The notes below the pieces were generated by a model that was not told the origin of the DNA, did not search any database, and was given only the letters and a program-made list of their open reading frames with translations. This document shows positions 1-7,690 of a stretch of 64,000 nucleotides of DNA, piece after piece; positions within the stretch are counted from its first letter, which is position 1, and the number at the start of each line of letters is the position of its first letter. This DNA comes from Herbiconiux sp. A18JL235 (GTDB lineage Bacteria; Actinomycetota; Actinomycetes; Actinomycetales; Microbacteriaceae): assembly GCF_040939305.1 (NCBI RefSeq), contig NZ_CP162512.1:1-64000 (forward strand). Reading direction: 5' to 3'. The position numbers were made by a program, and so were the translations under genes.

Positions 1-11
1 AATTCATGCAT

Positions 12-41
12 GAAAGATTGCATTCTTGCATGCAATCTTTC
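12..41. promoter_or_regulatory. Inverted repeat upstream of parA (possible parS/operator)
   Basis: Two perfect 11-bp arms, GAAAGATTGCA (12-22) and TGCAATCTTTC (31-41), are separated by 8 bp. A run of overlapping GCATG units follows at about 55-68. The position directly before a parA-parB pair suits a centromere-like site or an autoregulatory operator for the ribbon-helix-helix partner. The arms are seen directly; the function is inferred. Confidence 0.6.
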
Positions 42-88
42 TGACTTGAAAGCTTGCATGCATGCATGACAGTAGAAATACTGGTGGT

Positions 89-859
89 ATGCAAACAGTG
101 ATGGTCTATAGCGAATCTGGCGGAGTTACGAAGACGACCACGGCCGTCTCTATTGCCGCGATCGCCGCCTCGCAGGGGCGCCGCACTGTTCTGATCGATC
201 TCGACCCCAGGGCGGCCGCGACGAAATGGCTCGACGTCACGCCGGCAGAGGAGGGTCTGCATGTCGGGGCGATCCTCGGGGATGAGAACCCGGAGGGATG
301 GGCGGAAGACCTCGCGCTGCAATCGCGCTGGTTCCCTAACCTCCGCGTGGTGCCCTCGGCTCGCAACGTTTCAAACCGGGAAGCTGATCGCGCTGACCAT
401 GCGGAGCTGAGGCTTCGCGCGTCGCTCGACGGGCTCCAGGCAGATCTCGTGGTCATCGACTGCCCGAACCGCCAGGGCGGCCCGCTGACTCTCTCAGCGC
501 TCAACGCCGCCGACACGGTCGTCTACGCGGCCAGTGCGTCGAGCGATGGCGTGGATGGCTTCTACGGTGCACAGAGGACGGTCGAGCAGTTCCGCACCAG
601 CCGCCAGCGCATCGGCGCTCCGACCAACATCACCGAGGCGGGCATCGTCTGCGGGGGAGTGAAGGAGACGATCATGTCTCGGCCCGCTGCGGCCAGCATC
701 GAAGAGCTGCGCGACACGGGGCTGCTCCTGGTCCCGCTGATTCCCGATCGTGCGATCGTGCAAGAGGTCCGAATGGTGGGGGACTGGTACGGCAACTACA
801 GGAAGGGCGCCCCTGTGCTGAATGCATATACCGAAATCGTGAAGCAGGTAGTCCGATGA
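89..859 (+). CDS. parA: ParA-family plasmid partition ATPase (variant Walker A)
   Basis: A 256-residue ParA/MinD-type ATPase that would drive plasmid segregation on the nucleoid. The P-loop near residue 10 reads SGGVTKTTT instead of KGGVGKTT, so the signature lysine of the deviant Walker A is a serine while the catalytic lysine remains. The Walker A' segment LIDLDPRAAATKWL and the Walker B segment VVIDCPN are present. I chose the ATG at 89 because ParA proteins normally begin about ten residues before the P-loop; an in-frame ATG at 62 lies inside the upstream repeats. The stop overlaps the next start by 4 bp (ATGA), indicating translational coupling. Confidence 0.9.
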   Translation: MQTVMVYSESGGVTKTTTAVSIAAIAASQGRRTVLIDLDPRAAATKWLDVTPAEEGLHVGAILGDENPEGWAEDLALQSRWFPNLRVVPSARNVSNREADRADHAELRLRASLDGLQADLVVIDCPNRQGGPLTLSALNAADTVVYAASASSDGVDGFYGAQRTVEQFRTSRQRIGAPTNITEAGIVCGGVKETIMSRPAAASIEELRDTGLLLVPLIPDRAIVQEVRMVGDWYGNYRKGAPVLNAYTEIVKQVVR

Positions 860-1248
860 GCACCCCACAGGATGAGCGACCCGATCTGACCCGCCGCCGA
901 CCCCGGCCGGCGGCCGACGAGTCCGTCGATCCAGTCGACTACCGCGCTCCAGCGCTGGCAGCACCGGCTGCGGCGACCCCAGCAGCCGCGCCGGTCGAGA
1001 GTTCCGCGCCGGTCGAGGCACCGCGACCAACGCCCGTCCCCAAAGCGACCCCCAAGCCGGCAGCCAAACTCGCTGACTTGCCGGCGCGGTCGCCCGGCCG
1101 CCCGCGCCGCGATCCTTCCGTTCCGTTCAGCACTCGCTTGTCGCCAGAGGTACTAGAACTGGTTGATCGAGCCGTGGCCAACGGCGAGGGCGGGGGAGTC
1201 ATTCGGAATGTCGTTGAAGAAGCGATCCGTGCTCGGTGGGGGAACTAA
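856..1248 (+). CDS. ParB-like centromere-binding protein, ribbon-helix-helix type
   Basis: A 130-residue protein translationally coupled to parA (ATGA overlap). Residues 30-75 are a disordered Pro/Ala-rich linker. The C-terminal segment after RRDPSVPFSTRLSPE has the beta-strand-helix-helix pattern of ribbon-helix-helix DNA-binding proteins and ends VVEEAIRARW. Size and position match the small adaptor of type Ib partition systems, which binds the centromere and usually represses the operon. No classical ParB HTH or ParB N-terminal domain is visible. The function is inferred mainly from context. Confidence 0.75.
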   Translation: MSTPQDERPDLTRRRPRPAADESVDPVDYRAPALAAPAAATPAAAPVESSAPVEAPRPTPVPKATPKPAAKLADLPARSPGRPRRDPSVPFSTRLSPEVLELVDRAVANGEGGGVIRNVVEEAIRARWGN

Positions 1249-1261
1249 CACCCCTGCTCGA

Positions 1262-1287
1262 GCGATTGACGCCTAAGTGTCAATCGC
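1262..1287. repeat. Backbone palindrome, copy 1 (TTGACRCCTARGTGTCAA)
   Basis: The core at 1266-1283 reads TTGACGCCTAAGTGTCAA, with outer GCGA/TCGC pairs. It is one of three copies in the window (others at 6303 and 58794). This copy lies 13 bp past the parB-like stop and contains the TAG stop codon of the leftward small gene at 1273-1440. As RNA it would form a stem with a 4-nt loop; as DNA it looks like a dimeric operator. Confidence 0.75.
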
Positions 1288-1440
1288 AGTCTCGTCGACG
1301 AGAGGTGGATAGCCGCCGTCGGCGTGGGGAAGGGTTTCCATCCAGAGCATGGCGTCGAGAGCGAGTGCTAGCGCATCGGTAGCGGCTTCGAGCGCCTTCT
1401 GCGAGTCTGTCCAGTCGGGGTTGTAACGATCGCGTGTCAT
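1273..1440 (-). CDS. Small acidic hypothetical protein
   Basis: A 55-residue ORF starting MTRDRYNPDWTDSQKALEAA, preceded by AGGGA about 8 bp upstream of its ATG. The same frame stays open upstream without interruption to the hicB TGA stop at 1537, and that stretch (NDIRLNARESLTQLTILQ...) also looks protein-like. The true start may therefore lie further upstream at a non-ATG codon, or the frame may be the remnant of a longer HicB-linked protein. No family recognised. The stop codon lies within the palindrome at 1262-1287. Confidence 0.5.
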   Translation of the reverse strand: MTRDRYNPDWTDSQKALEAATDALALALDAMLWMETLPHADGGYPPLVDETAIDT

Positions 1441-1536
1441 GACGATTCGTCCCTGCTTTTGCAGGATGGTGAGTTGCGTCAGTGACTCCCGCGCGTTGAG
1501 GCGAATGTCGTTGGCGCAGCCGGTTTTGGGTTGATG

Positions 1537-1944
1537 TCAGTGCGAGAGCTGGCTGATGCGTTGGGCGGAGAGCCCAAGTGCGCGGGCGACGTCGGCTTGT
1601 GTGAGTCCGCTCTTTTTGAGAGTTTGCACGGCCTCGCGCCGAAGGCGCGCGGCCGCTGCGGCCGCTTCGCGGGAGTGCTCTTCGTTCTCGTTGGCTTCGG
1701 CCCACATCGTGGCTGCGGCTTCGGGGAGTTCGACGGTCACCTCGACTGTGATCTCGTCGTTGTCGACGTCGAGCCAGACGGCGGCGAGGTCGCGGGCGGC
1801 CTGGTCGACGTCCTTCAGCGCGACGGCGCCGCCGATCGCGATGATGGTGGAGCCGTTGGGGCCGGTGGAGGTGAGTTCGGGAATCTCGATCGTCCACCAC
1901 TTGCCGGTGTCGCGGTAGGCGCGTGCGTGGAGCGTGCGGGGCAT
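1537..1944 (-). CDS. hicB: HicB-like antitoxin with C-terminal helix-turn-helix
   Basis: The N-terminal part has the partial RNase-H-like fold expected of HicB (YRDTGKWWTIEIPEL, the antitoxin strand pair), and the last ~40 residues form an Xre-type HTH (LTQADVARALGLSAQRISQL). It should neutralise HicA and repress the operon. The start at 1944 matches the usual HicB beginning; a GTG at 1959 or an ATG at 1983 (overlapping hicA) are alternatives. It lies immediately downstream of hicA in the same orientation. Confidence 0.85.
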   Translation of the reverse strand: MPRTLHARAYRDTGKWWTIEIPELTSTGPNGSTIIAIGGAVALKDVDQAARDLAAVWLDVDNDEITVEVTVELPEAAATMWAEANENEEHSREAAAAAARLRREAVQTLKKSGLTQADVARALGLSAQRISQLSH

Positions 1945-1960
1945 CTGGCTGGTCTTCACA

Positions 1961-2170
1961 TCAATTCCATTCACGAGGCGCATCCGGGAAAATTTGCTGA
2001 ATCTGTCGGACCACTCCGGAGGACACTTCGCCCTTGTGAGCGACGAGCGGGAAGGTCATCCCGGAGTCGGACGGCCCCCAGATTTCGTGGCTGCCCTTCT
2101 GGCGCTTGAACTCCCAGCCCTTCGACCGCAGGAACTTGGTAACGTCCCGGTACTTCTGTGGCTTGGTCAT
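1961..2170 (-). CDS. hicA: HicA-like mRNA interferase toxin
   Basis: A 69-residue protein of typical HicA length. It has the double-stranded RNA-binding-like fold signature (KFLRSKGWEFKRQKGSHEIW) with the catalytic histidine of the GSH motif near residue 27. HicA cleaves mRNA when not bound by HicB. It is first in the operon, as in most hicAB loci, and adjoins an inverted repeat just upstream. Confidence 0.9.
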   Translation of the reverse strand: MTKPQKYRDVTKFLRSKGWEFKRQKGSHEIWGPSDSGMTFPLVAHKGEVSSGVVRQIQQIFPDAPREWN

Positions 2171-2179
2171 GAGTCTAGT

Positions 2180-2216
2180 CTAGTCCCCCTAGATAGTAAA
2201 CATCAAGGGGCACTAG
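2180..2216. promoter_or_regulatory. Inverted repeat upstream of hicA (likely HicB operator)
   Basis: CTAGTCCCCCT (2180-2190) and AGGGGCACTAG (2206-2216) form an inverted repeat with 10 of 11 positions paired and a 15-bp spacer, starting 10 bp upstream of the hicA start. HicB antitoxins with an HTH usually bind such a site to autoregulate. The assignment is by position only. Confidence 0.5.
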
Positions 2217-2222
2217 ATGTTT

Positions 2223-2429
2223 TCAGCTATTGGGGTAGAGAATCGCGTGACCGATCAGGCCGACGATCAGTGGCCCGATGATGAGCAGGAGCCCGAGCGC
2301 GAAGGCGGCGAGGGCGGCGCGGTTGAAGCCGCGGCGGCCGCGTCCTCGGATGGGAAGCATGCGGGGGAGTACGAGGAGCACGGCGCCACAGGCAAAGACG
2401 GCGAAGCCTGCCGTCTGTGACGCCTGCAT
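2223..2429 (-). CDS. Small two-helix membrane protein
   Basis: A 68-residue protein with two hydrophobic segments (about residues 6-24 and 40-62) separated by a basic loop, RGRGRRGFNR. A GAGGGGTGA ribosome-binding site precedes the ATG, three bases past the SprT-like gene stop, so it is probably co-transcribed. No family recognised; similar short membrane proteins are common in conjugative plasmid operons. Confidence 0.6.
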   Translation of the reverse strand: MQASQTAGFAVFACGAVLLVLPRMLPIRGRGRRGFNRAALAAFALGLLLIIGPLIVGLIGHAILYPNS

Positions 2430-2432
2430 GGT

Positions 2433-3068
2433 TCACCCCTCGTCGTCGTCGTCTGCTTCAAACTCAGCGTTGCACACACCGCAGACGATGGGACCGACCT
2501 CGAACGTGGAGCGGCTGACGCGGAGCTTCCGCCCGCACTCGCACACGGCCACCACGCCGTTGTTGGTCTTCCGGCTCACGGCGCCGATATCGGTGAGGCG
2601 GTACGCGACGATCGCGGCGTCGAGGGCGCCGATCTCGGTGCGGTAGCGGGCGGCGGTGTCGCCGGGCACGTCGGTGATCGACCAGCCGATCGAGGGGTCT
2701 TTGGTGAGGGTGAGGCCGAACTCTTCTCCGATGGCCTTGAATCGGGTGTTGTGGAATCGGCCTTGGCGGCTAGTGTCTTTGATTCCGCGGGCCTCGGCGG
2801 CGGCGTGGGCGGCTTCGTGAATGAGGGTGCCGAGCACGGCGCGGCCGCCGCGCTGGAGGCCTTCTCCGCCGACCAGCAGCTCGTGCACGAGGGCGTCGCC
2901 ACGCGCCCAGCGGGAGGCGGCGAAGTGGCCGTAGGCCATGCCTCCGCGGCCGTTGCCGGAGGCGAGGGTGACGACGACCTCGGGGACGTCTTCGTGGCGT
3001 TCCTGGATCGCGGCCCAGGCGCCTTCAATCGCGGCGACGAGGGGCGCGGTGATGGTTGTGGTGGTCAT
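2433..3068 (-). CDS. SprT-like zinc metalloprotease domain protein
   Basis: 211 residues. A HExxH motif, LIHEAAHAAAEARG, lies near residues 80-93, followed by RFHNTRFKAIGEEFG, which could supply the third metal ligand. A C-terminal zinc ribbon has two Cys pairs (CECG and CGVC, about residues 170-200), the SprT/Spartan-like arrangement. SprT-like proteases act on DNA-associated proteins; on a plasmid the role is unknown. The start at 3068 overlaps the upstream gene by ATGA and follows a GGAGGCGGG site. Confidence 0.7.
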   Translation of the reverse strand: MTTTTITAPLVAAIEGAWAAIQERHEDVPEVVVTLASGNGRGGMAYGHFAASRWARGDALVHELLVGGEGLQRGGRAVLGTLIHEAAHAAAEARGIKDTSRQGRFHNTRFKAIGEEFGLTLTKDPSIGWSITDVPGDTAARYRTEIGALDAAIVAYRLTDIGAVSRKTNNGVVAVCECGRKLRVSRSTFEVGPIVCGVCNAEFEADDDDEG

Positions 3069-3502
3069 CGTCCCGCCTCCTGGTCGTCGGCGGCGAGATA
3101 GTGGGCGTCGCCTTCGTCGTCGCCGTCGGCGTGGCGCTCGAGCCAGAGGGCCGCCCGATCGGGGGCTCCGGCGGCGCGGAGGAGATCGACCAGTGCGTCG
3201 ATCTCGCCGCAGTTGAGCATCGTGGCGACGTCGCCCGCGGTGTCCCAGGTGAAGGCGTCGACGAATCGGGCAAGGGTGGCCGTGTCGATGGGGGTGCTCT
3301 CGGTGACGGTGTAGCCGGAGACGCTGCCGTCGCGCATGAGGGCGATCTCTTCGATGGTGGAATTCATTGCGTCGTGCTGGTCGAAGGGGATGACCCCGGC
3401 GTCCCAGTTGGTGCCGTGCTGGTGGCCGAGCCATTTGGAGGCGAGTTCGACGTCGGTGTCGGCGCTGATCGTGGTTCCGTCGGGGGTGGCGAGTGTGAGC
3501 AT
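3065..3502 (-). CDS. Hypothetical acidic plasmid protein
   Basis: 145 residues, starting MLTLATPDGTTISADTDVE after AAAGGACG. It has no hydrophobic segment or recognisable motif. It sits between the NrdH-like and SprT-like genes and is coupled to the latter by ATGA, which supports real translation. A longer in-frame start at 3559 would overlap the redoxin gene and has no ribosome-binding site. Function unknown. Confidence 0.6.
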   Translation of the reverse strand: MLTLATPDGTTISADTDVELASKWLGHQHGTNWDAGVIPFDQHDAMNSTIEEIALMRDGSVSGYTVTESTPIDTATLARFVDAFTWDTAGDVATMLNCGEIDALVDLLRAAGAPDRAALWLERHADGDDEGDAHYLAADDQEAGR

Positions 3503-3515
3503 GGCCGTCGTCCTT

Positions 3516-3758
3516 TCAGAGTGCGTCGATGCAGTCGGGTCGGAATCCGGACCAGCCATCCCAGGTGCCGGTGACGATCACGACGGGAAGCTGCTGATAG
3601 CCGAGTTCGCGCAGCAGCTCGTCGGCACCGGGCATCTGGTCGACGTTCACCGGCTTGTAATCGATGCCCTTCCGATCGAGCGCCCGGTAGGTCGCGGTGC
3701 ACTGCACACAGCCGGGGCGGCTGTAGACGGTAACCGCCTTCGTGGTGGTAGTCGTCAT
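3516..3758 (-). CDS. NrdH/glutaredoxin-like redoxin
   Basis: 80 residues with thioredoxin fold features: VTVYSRPGCVQCTATYRAL places the CxxC active site (CVQC) near residues 14-17, and the QLPVVIV segment carries the cis-Pro typical of NrdH. NrdH redoxins pass electrons from thioredoxin reductase to class Ib ribonucleotide reductase; a general thiol role or mycoredoxin-like partnering with arsenate reductases is possible. The ATG at 3758 follows GGAGAA; the longer frame begins only with TTG at 3770. Confidence 0.85.
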   Translation of the reverse strand: MTTTTTKAVTVYSRPGCVQCTATYRALDRKGIDYKPVNVDQMPGADELLRELGYQQLPVVIVTGTWDGWSGFRPDCIDAL

Positions 3759-3786
3759 GGTGTTCTCCAAACTTTTTCTCGGGCCG

Positions 3787-3919
3787 AACCCTCACTTGCA
3801 TGGCAGTGAGCGGGAGGCGCGCAGTGCCGGAGTTCTCGGGCGAAATAAGCCCCGCCAGGGGCGCGTTCGAGAAGTCCGGAACGGAGCGCCGGGAGCGAAC
3901 TACCGTGTGAGCGAGGGTT
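3787..3919. repeat. Nested inverted repeats in intergenic region
   Basis: Three nested pairs are visible: AACCCTC (3787-3793) with GAGGGTT (3913-3919); CCGGAGTTCTCG (3827-3838) with CGAGAAGTCCGG (3868-3879), 11 of 12 paired; and GCCCC (3849-3853) with GGGGC (3858-3862). They fill the gap between the redoxin gene and the next leftward gene. Candidates are a folded leader RNA, a terminator complex, or a transfer origin next to the coupling-protein gene. The function is undetermined. Confidence 0.55.
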
Positions 3920-3975
3920 TGGCCAGAGAGGAGCCGAGCGCAGCGGGAAAGCATCAGCGGCCGTTCACGGCCGGC

Positions 3976-4299
3976 CTATTTGCCCTGCCGGCGCGGCTTG
4001 GGGATCGTCACCGCGGAGCGCCAGACCCACGCCCGGTGGGTGGCGCCGCCCTGGGTTTCCCACTCGACGAGCACCATCCGGTCGTTGTAGGCGAGCACTT
4101 TTCCGGTGACCTGGACCGTCCATTCGGGGTAGCGCACCCACGCGCGGACCCAAGGGGCTTCCTCGGCTTCCGGCTGCTCGACCGCGTCACCGGTGGATTT
4201 CTTCTCTTCCTCGGACAGCGACAGCGGTTTGGGGCGCACCAGGAACGCGTTGATCGCTTTGTCGGTCAGGTCTGACCCGTAACGGCGATTGCTTCCCAT
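3976..4299 (-). CDS. Hypothetical protein downstream of coupling ATPase
   Basis: 107 residues. The C-terminal half (VRYPEWTVQVTGKVLAYNDR, VLVEWETQGG) is beta-rich and could be a small barrel, with a basic tail KPRRQGK. It follows the TraG-like gene in the same orientation after 63 bp containing an AT-rich ATATATTCGAAT stretch that may hold a promoter. No family recognised; probably an accessory transfer gene. Confidence 0.6.
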   Translation of the reverse strand: MGSNRRYGSDLTDKAINAFLVRPKPLSLSEEEKKSTGDAVEQPEAEEAPWVRAWVRYPEWTVQVTGKVLAYNDRMVLVEWETQGGATHRAWVWRSAVTIPKPRRQGK

Positions 4300-4362
4300 G
4301 CCGCCAGATTAGAACATATATTCGAATGTCGGCTACGGCGTTGGGCTGTAGCTTGTGGCCAG

Positions 4363-6267
4363 CTAGTCGTCGACAGCGGACTTCTCGGTCGTGGCCACGG
4401 CCGCGGGCTCGGGCTCGTCGACGATCTCGGGCTCGACGGCCGGGGGAGTGGCCGACGGGGGAGTGCTCGCAGCTCGCCGGGCGGGGAGCGCCCGGAATGG
4501 GGCGATCCCGCCGGCCTGGATGATCCAGAACGCCCCGTCGGCGGCTTCGCGGACGTCTTGGGGCGGGACGAGGAAGGTGTGTTGTGCGCGGCCGGAGCGC
4601 AGCTCCTCACCGGTGGCGGCGCCGGAGGCTTCCATCTGCATGATGGTGCCGGCGTATTGCACAACGTCTTCGGGGTCTTTGGAGCGCCCGAAGATGAGTG
4701 CGGCGCCGGAGGAGAGGGCGCGGCGGCGGGAGATTTCGTCGCGGGAGAGGCCGGCGACGGATTGGGCGGCGAGGATGAGGCCCATGCTGGCGCTGCGGGC
4801 CGTTTCGAACAGGCTCGTGGCGGTGTCGCCGGGGTCGGTGGTGCCGGTGACGAGCTGGGGAAACTCGTCAACGACCACGAGCGTCGGGGTCTTGTCGCGA
4901 CGTTCGAGCCGGGTGGCGAGGTAGTTGCGCAGGTCAAGCAGCAACAGGTCACCGAGCCGGGCCTGTGTGTCGTTGATGGGGGAGAGCGGCACAATCCGCA
5001 GATCGGCTTGCGGGTCGCTGTAGGACCATCCGTCGGGGCCGATCCACTGCTGCAAGGGCCGCAGCTCCACGAGCAAGCTCGATAGGGCGCGCTCGCCCGC
5101 GGTGGTGCCGTCGCGGTCGACCTTGTGCAGCACGATGCCAAGGTCGACGCGATCGTCGATGAAGTTCTCCGGCCGGGTGAGGCGTTCCCGGAGATCATCG
5201 ACGCTGGTCAGTGGGGTCTCCGCCTGCACGACCTGGAGCACGCCCCGGATCTCGTTGAGGTAGTACTGGTTCGCGCCATCCGGGGGAGGCATGAGTCGCA
5301 TGAGCTTCGACGTCACCTGGTCGGCGGTGCCGGTGAACAGATTCCACGGGCCACCAACCTCGGCGGTGCGGCCGAACGATCGAGCGATCGCCTGAAGCTT
5401 TTCGGCGTCAGCAGGGTCGCCCTTCGCGTCGATAAACACCACCGGCCACCCGTACATCAACGCACACAGCATCAGGTCGGACAGCAGCACCGTTTTGCCG
5501 GTGCCAGACTCTGCGATCAGAAGCGCTCGGACGGATGCGGCGTCGGCGGGGAGCATCATCAGCTTGCCCTCCTCGTCGGTCCAGTCCCGCACGCGGCGCA
5601 CGTCGTAGAACCGTTCCGCGAGGTTCTTCACGGTCGCCCGCGACACGAACCCGAACCCCTGCCGGCCGTGCGGGCCGGCCAGGGGAGCGGTGAGAGCTTT
5701 CTCGGAGGTGTGGGCGATGGCGCCGGTTTCGGCGTCGAGCTGCACGCCGACCCGCCGAGCCGCGGTCGCATCCGCGGCCCGCTTCCGCGCTTGCTCGATC
5801 TGGGTCTGCCGCAGCACGTCAGAAATCCGCCGCGTGCGCACGCGGCGCGCAATCCGCCGCCGGTGCGCCGAGAGCGCGACAGGGATCAGGAGCACGCCGG
5901 ATGCGAGGTTGGCGATCGCCCACGGCAGGAACATCGGCAGAATCTGGTCACCCCAGTCGGGGGAGCTGCGGAAGGCTTCGGCCTGGCCGGAGCTGAACCA
6001 CCCCGCCAGCAGCAGCACCTCGACCGTGAGGAGTGCGACGACGGCGAGCACGCCGGCGGTGTTGAGCACCCACCGCCAGGGCGAGACGATCCAGAACCGG
6101 GTCTTGGTCGCCACGATCTCGCCCGACACCGCGACGACGACGACCGGGATCAGCAGCGGCAGCAGCACGAGCGCGAGCACCACTTTGAAGGCAAGCGCGA
6201 CGACGGCCGTGAGCGCGTCACCCCCGGGGTCGCCCTGGGTCTGGTCGGGCTGTTGCAGGCTGCTCAT
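4363..6267 (-). CDS. TraG/TcpA-type conjugal coupling ATPase
   Basis: 634 residues. Two clusters of transmembrane helices lie in the first ~120 residues. A P-loop, AESGTGKTVLL, is near residue 250 and a Walker B, LVVVDEFPQLV, near 464, followed by ILAAQSVAGLS, the typical VirD4/FtsK-like sensor region. Such membrane ATPases dock the DNA-protein substrate at the type IV secretion channel. A Pro/Glu-rich acidic tail follows. It lies 36 bp downstream of palindrome copy 2 and the replication-relaxation gene. Confidence 0.85.
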   Translation of the reverse strand: MSSLQQPDQTQGDPGGDALTAVVALAFKVVLALVLLPLLIPVVVVAVSGEIVATKTRFWIVSPWRWVLNTAGVLAVVALLTVEVLLLAGWFSSGQAEAFRSSPDWGDQILPMFLPWAIANLASGVLLIPVALSAHRRRIARRVRTRRISDVLRQTQIEQARKRAADATAARRVGVQLDAETGAIAHTSEKALTAPLAGPHGRQGFGFVSRATVKNLAERFYDVRRVRDWTDEEGKLMMLPADAASVRALLIAESGTGKTVLLSDLMLCALMYGWPVVFIDAKGDPADAEKLQAIARSFGRTAEVGGPWNLFTGTADQVTSKLMRLMPPPDGANQYYLNEIRGVLQVVQAETPLTSVDDLRERLTRPENFIDDRVDLGIVLHKVDRDGTTAGERALSSLLVELRPLQQWIGPDGWSYSDPQADLRIVPLSPINDTQARLGDLLLLDLRNYLATRLERRDKTPTLVVVDEFPQLVTGTTDPGDTATSLFETARSASMGLILAAQSVAGLSRDEISRRRALSSGAALIFGRSKDPEDVVQYAGTIMQMEASGAATGEELRSGRAQHTFLVPPQDVREAADGAFWIIQAGGIAPFRALPARRAASTPPSATPPAVEPEIVDEPEPAAVATTEKSAVDD

Positions 6268-6302
6268 CCTCGTATCCCCTTCACTGCCTCATCGGTGCGC
6301 CG

Positions 6303-6326
6303 CCGTTGACACCTAGGTGTCAACGG
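6303..6326. repeat. Backbone palindrome, copy 2 (perfect 24 bp)
   Basis: The core at 6306-6323 reads TTGACACCTAGGTGTCAA and the symmetry extends to CCG/CGG, giving a perfect 24-bp palindrome. It contains the TGA stop of the replication-relaxation gene and lies 36 bp before the coupling ATPase start. See copies at 1262 and 58794. Confidence 0.8.
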
Positions 6327-7036
6327 CTCGAGCGGGCACCTTCCAGCTCGACGGCCACGGCCTGATCCGCGATCGCCTGCCAGGCCGCGTCGTCGTCCTT
6401 CGGCCACTGCCCTCGGGCATCCAGAATCGGCTGCCACACGAACCGGGTGCGCAGCGATCCGAGCGCTCTCGTGTGCTCGTCGGCGCCAGCCGCGCGCAGC
6501 GCCGCCGGAGTGCCGAAATAGATCACCCGCGCGAATCCCTCGCGCTCCAGCCGACGGGCGTGATCATCGATGATCTTCCCGTACCGGGCTCCCGTCTTTG
6601 GCGTCAGCTCCACCTCGACCAGCTCGCGCACCTCGCCGCGCACGGCGACCCCATCGGCCTGGTGATCGTTCCGGTTCGCCGGCTTCCGGTCCCGCTCCCA
6701 CGCGTACCCCCGACACAAGAACCGGGCCGCGGCAGACGCCACCACGATCTCGTGCCGCGTCGTCTGCCGGTAGAGATTCGGCGCCGCCTTCCCGGTCGCC
6801 TGATGTGTCGCCCACACGATCGACCCATCTCGGAACGTGAGCCGCTGACGATCAACCAGACCGACCTCCGCGAGCCGCGCGACCCACTGCTGCGCCTTCC
6901 GCAGACTCACCGGCTCACCCGCCCCAGCGAGCCCACCGAGCGCGAACCTGATCGCATCCATATCGCACAACCGGACAACGTCCAGCCAGGCCAACATCTG
7001 CTCATCCCGCTCGGTCAACCGCATGCGCACCCCCAA
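6320..7036 (-). CDS. Replication-relaxation family protein (conjugation accessory)
   Basis: 238 residues. The N-terminal winged helix (RLTERDEQMLAWLDVVRL... RKAQQWVARLAEVGLV) followed by a C-terminal domain with VEVELTPKTGARY matches the replication-relaxation family found next to TraG genes in actinobacterial mobile elements. These proteins are thought to bind DNA in transfer initiation, possibly as relaxosome components; the biochemical role is not settled. Neither a MobF-type nor an HUH relaxase is visible in the window. Confidence 0.75.
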   Translation of the reverse strand: MGVRMRLTERDEQMLAWLDVVRLCDMDAIRFALGGLAGAGEPVSLRKAQQWVARLAEVGLVDRQRLTFRDGSIVWATHQATGKAAPNLYRQTTRHEIVVASAAARFLCRGYAWERDRKPANRNDHQADGVAVRGEVRELVEVELTPKTGARYGKIIDDHARRLEREGFARVIYFGTPAALRAAGADEHTRALGSLRTRFVWQPILDARGQWPKDDDAAWQAIADQAVAVELEGARSSR

Positions 7037-7690
7037 GAGCCTTTCAATTCGACCCTACGTTGCACCCACGACAACCGCTAGACCAAACACCCCCTAAGTG
7101 AGTCACAGCCCCAAATCACAACCGCGTCTCACCTTCGTTCCGACATCAGCTCACGGCTCTCATCGGTCATCCTTCACCGCACCAAGAATCGACTACTGCA
7201 CCATCCCAACCACTACCTATTCACCATCACTTTCTCTTCTCACCTTCTCTCTGTTTTCCCCCACCACTCCACCACCCCTTTACTTCCCAACCTCCATCAA
7301 ATCTGCATCGCTGAGTTGGGGGAGGTTGGGAAGCGGGCGTAGCCCGGGGGTGGTGGAGTGGTGGGGGAAAACAGGCTCTAACCGTTCGCCAACCTCTTCG
7401 CGCTCGGTGAATAGGTTTACGAACCGCTCTGCCGGGGGAGAGTGGCTGGCGCGGTTAGGCGCGCACTCGGCATTCAGAAGCCGTTCCCTGCACGATAGGC
7501 GCTACGACGCCGGATGCAAACCCCTCACCGCACCGCTCGCCTCGGCATCGACGTAGCGCCGGCACTGGCATTACGGGCTCAGCTCGACGTCGACGCATCT
7601 GGTCACCACCCCTGGCATCCGGCCGCGGCATCGGCGTCCGGTGCAGCTCGCCTGCCGGCAACCTTGTAACTGAGATAAAAGCTTGGGTGG
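7037..7690. other. 650-bp non-coding region near rep
   Basis: No convincing gene on either strand. It starts with a C/T-rich, low-GC stretch (7090-7300), then contains the long inverted repeat listed at 7251-7375 and a shorter one (CTAACCG 7378-7384 with CGGTTAG 7452-7458). The location downstream of the Rep-like gene and upstream of the transfer genes makes it the best place in the window for an origin (oriV or oriT). Confidence 0.55.
7251..7375. repeat. Long imperfect inverted repeat (possible origin or structured RNA)
   Basis: The segment 7251-7278 is the exact reverse complement of 7348-7375 (28 bp), and TTCCCAACCTCC (7284-7295) pairs with GGAGGTTGGGAA (7321-7332). A bulge and the loop 7296-7320 separate them. 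The whole would fold into a cruciform or RNA hairpin of more than 100 nt. No gene overlaps it. A double-strand origin, a transfer origin or an antisense-type regulatory RNA are all possible. Confidence 0.7.

Noticed and set aside
7098..7556. 152-codon rightward open frame in the gene-free region
   Set aside because: Ser/Thr/Pro-rich translation without motif, no ribosome-binding site, and it runs through the long inverted repeat; it follows the C/T-rich base composition.
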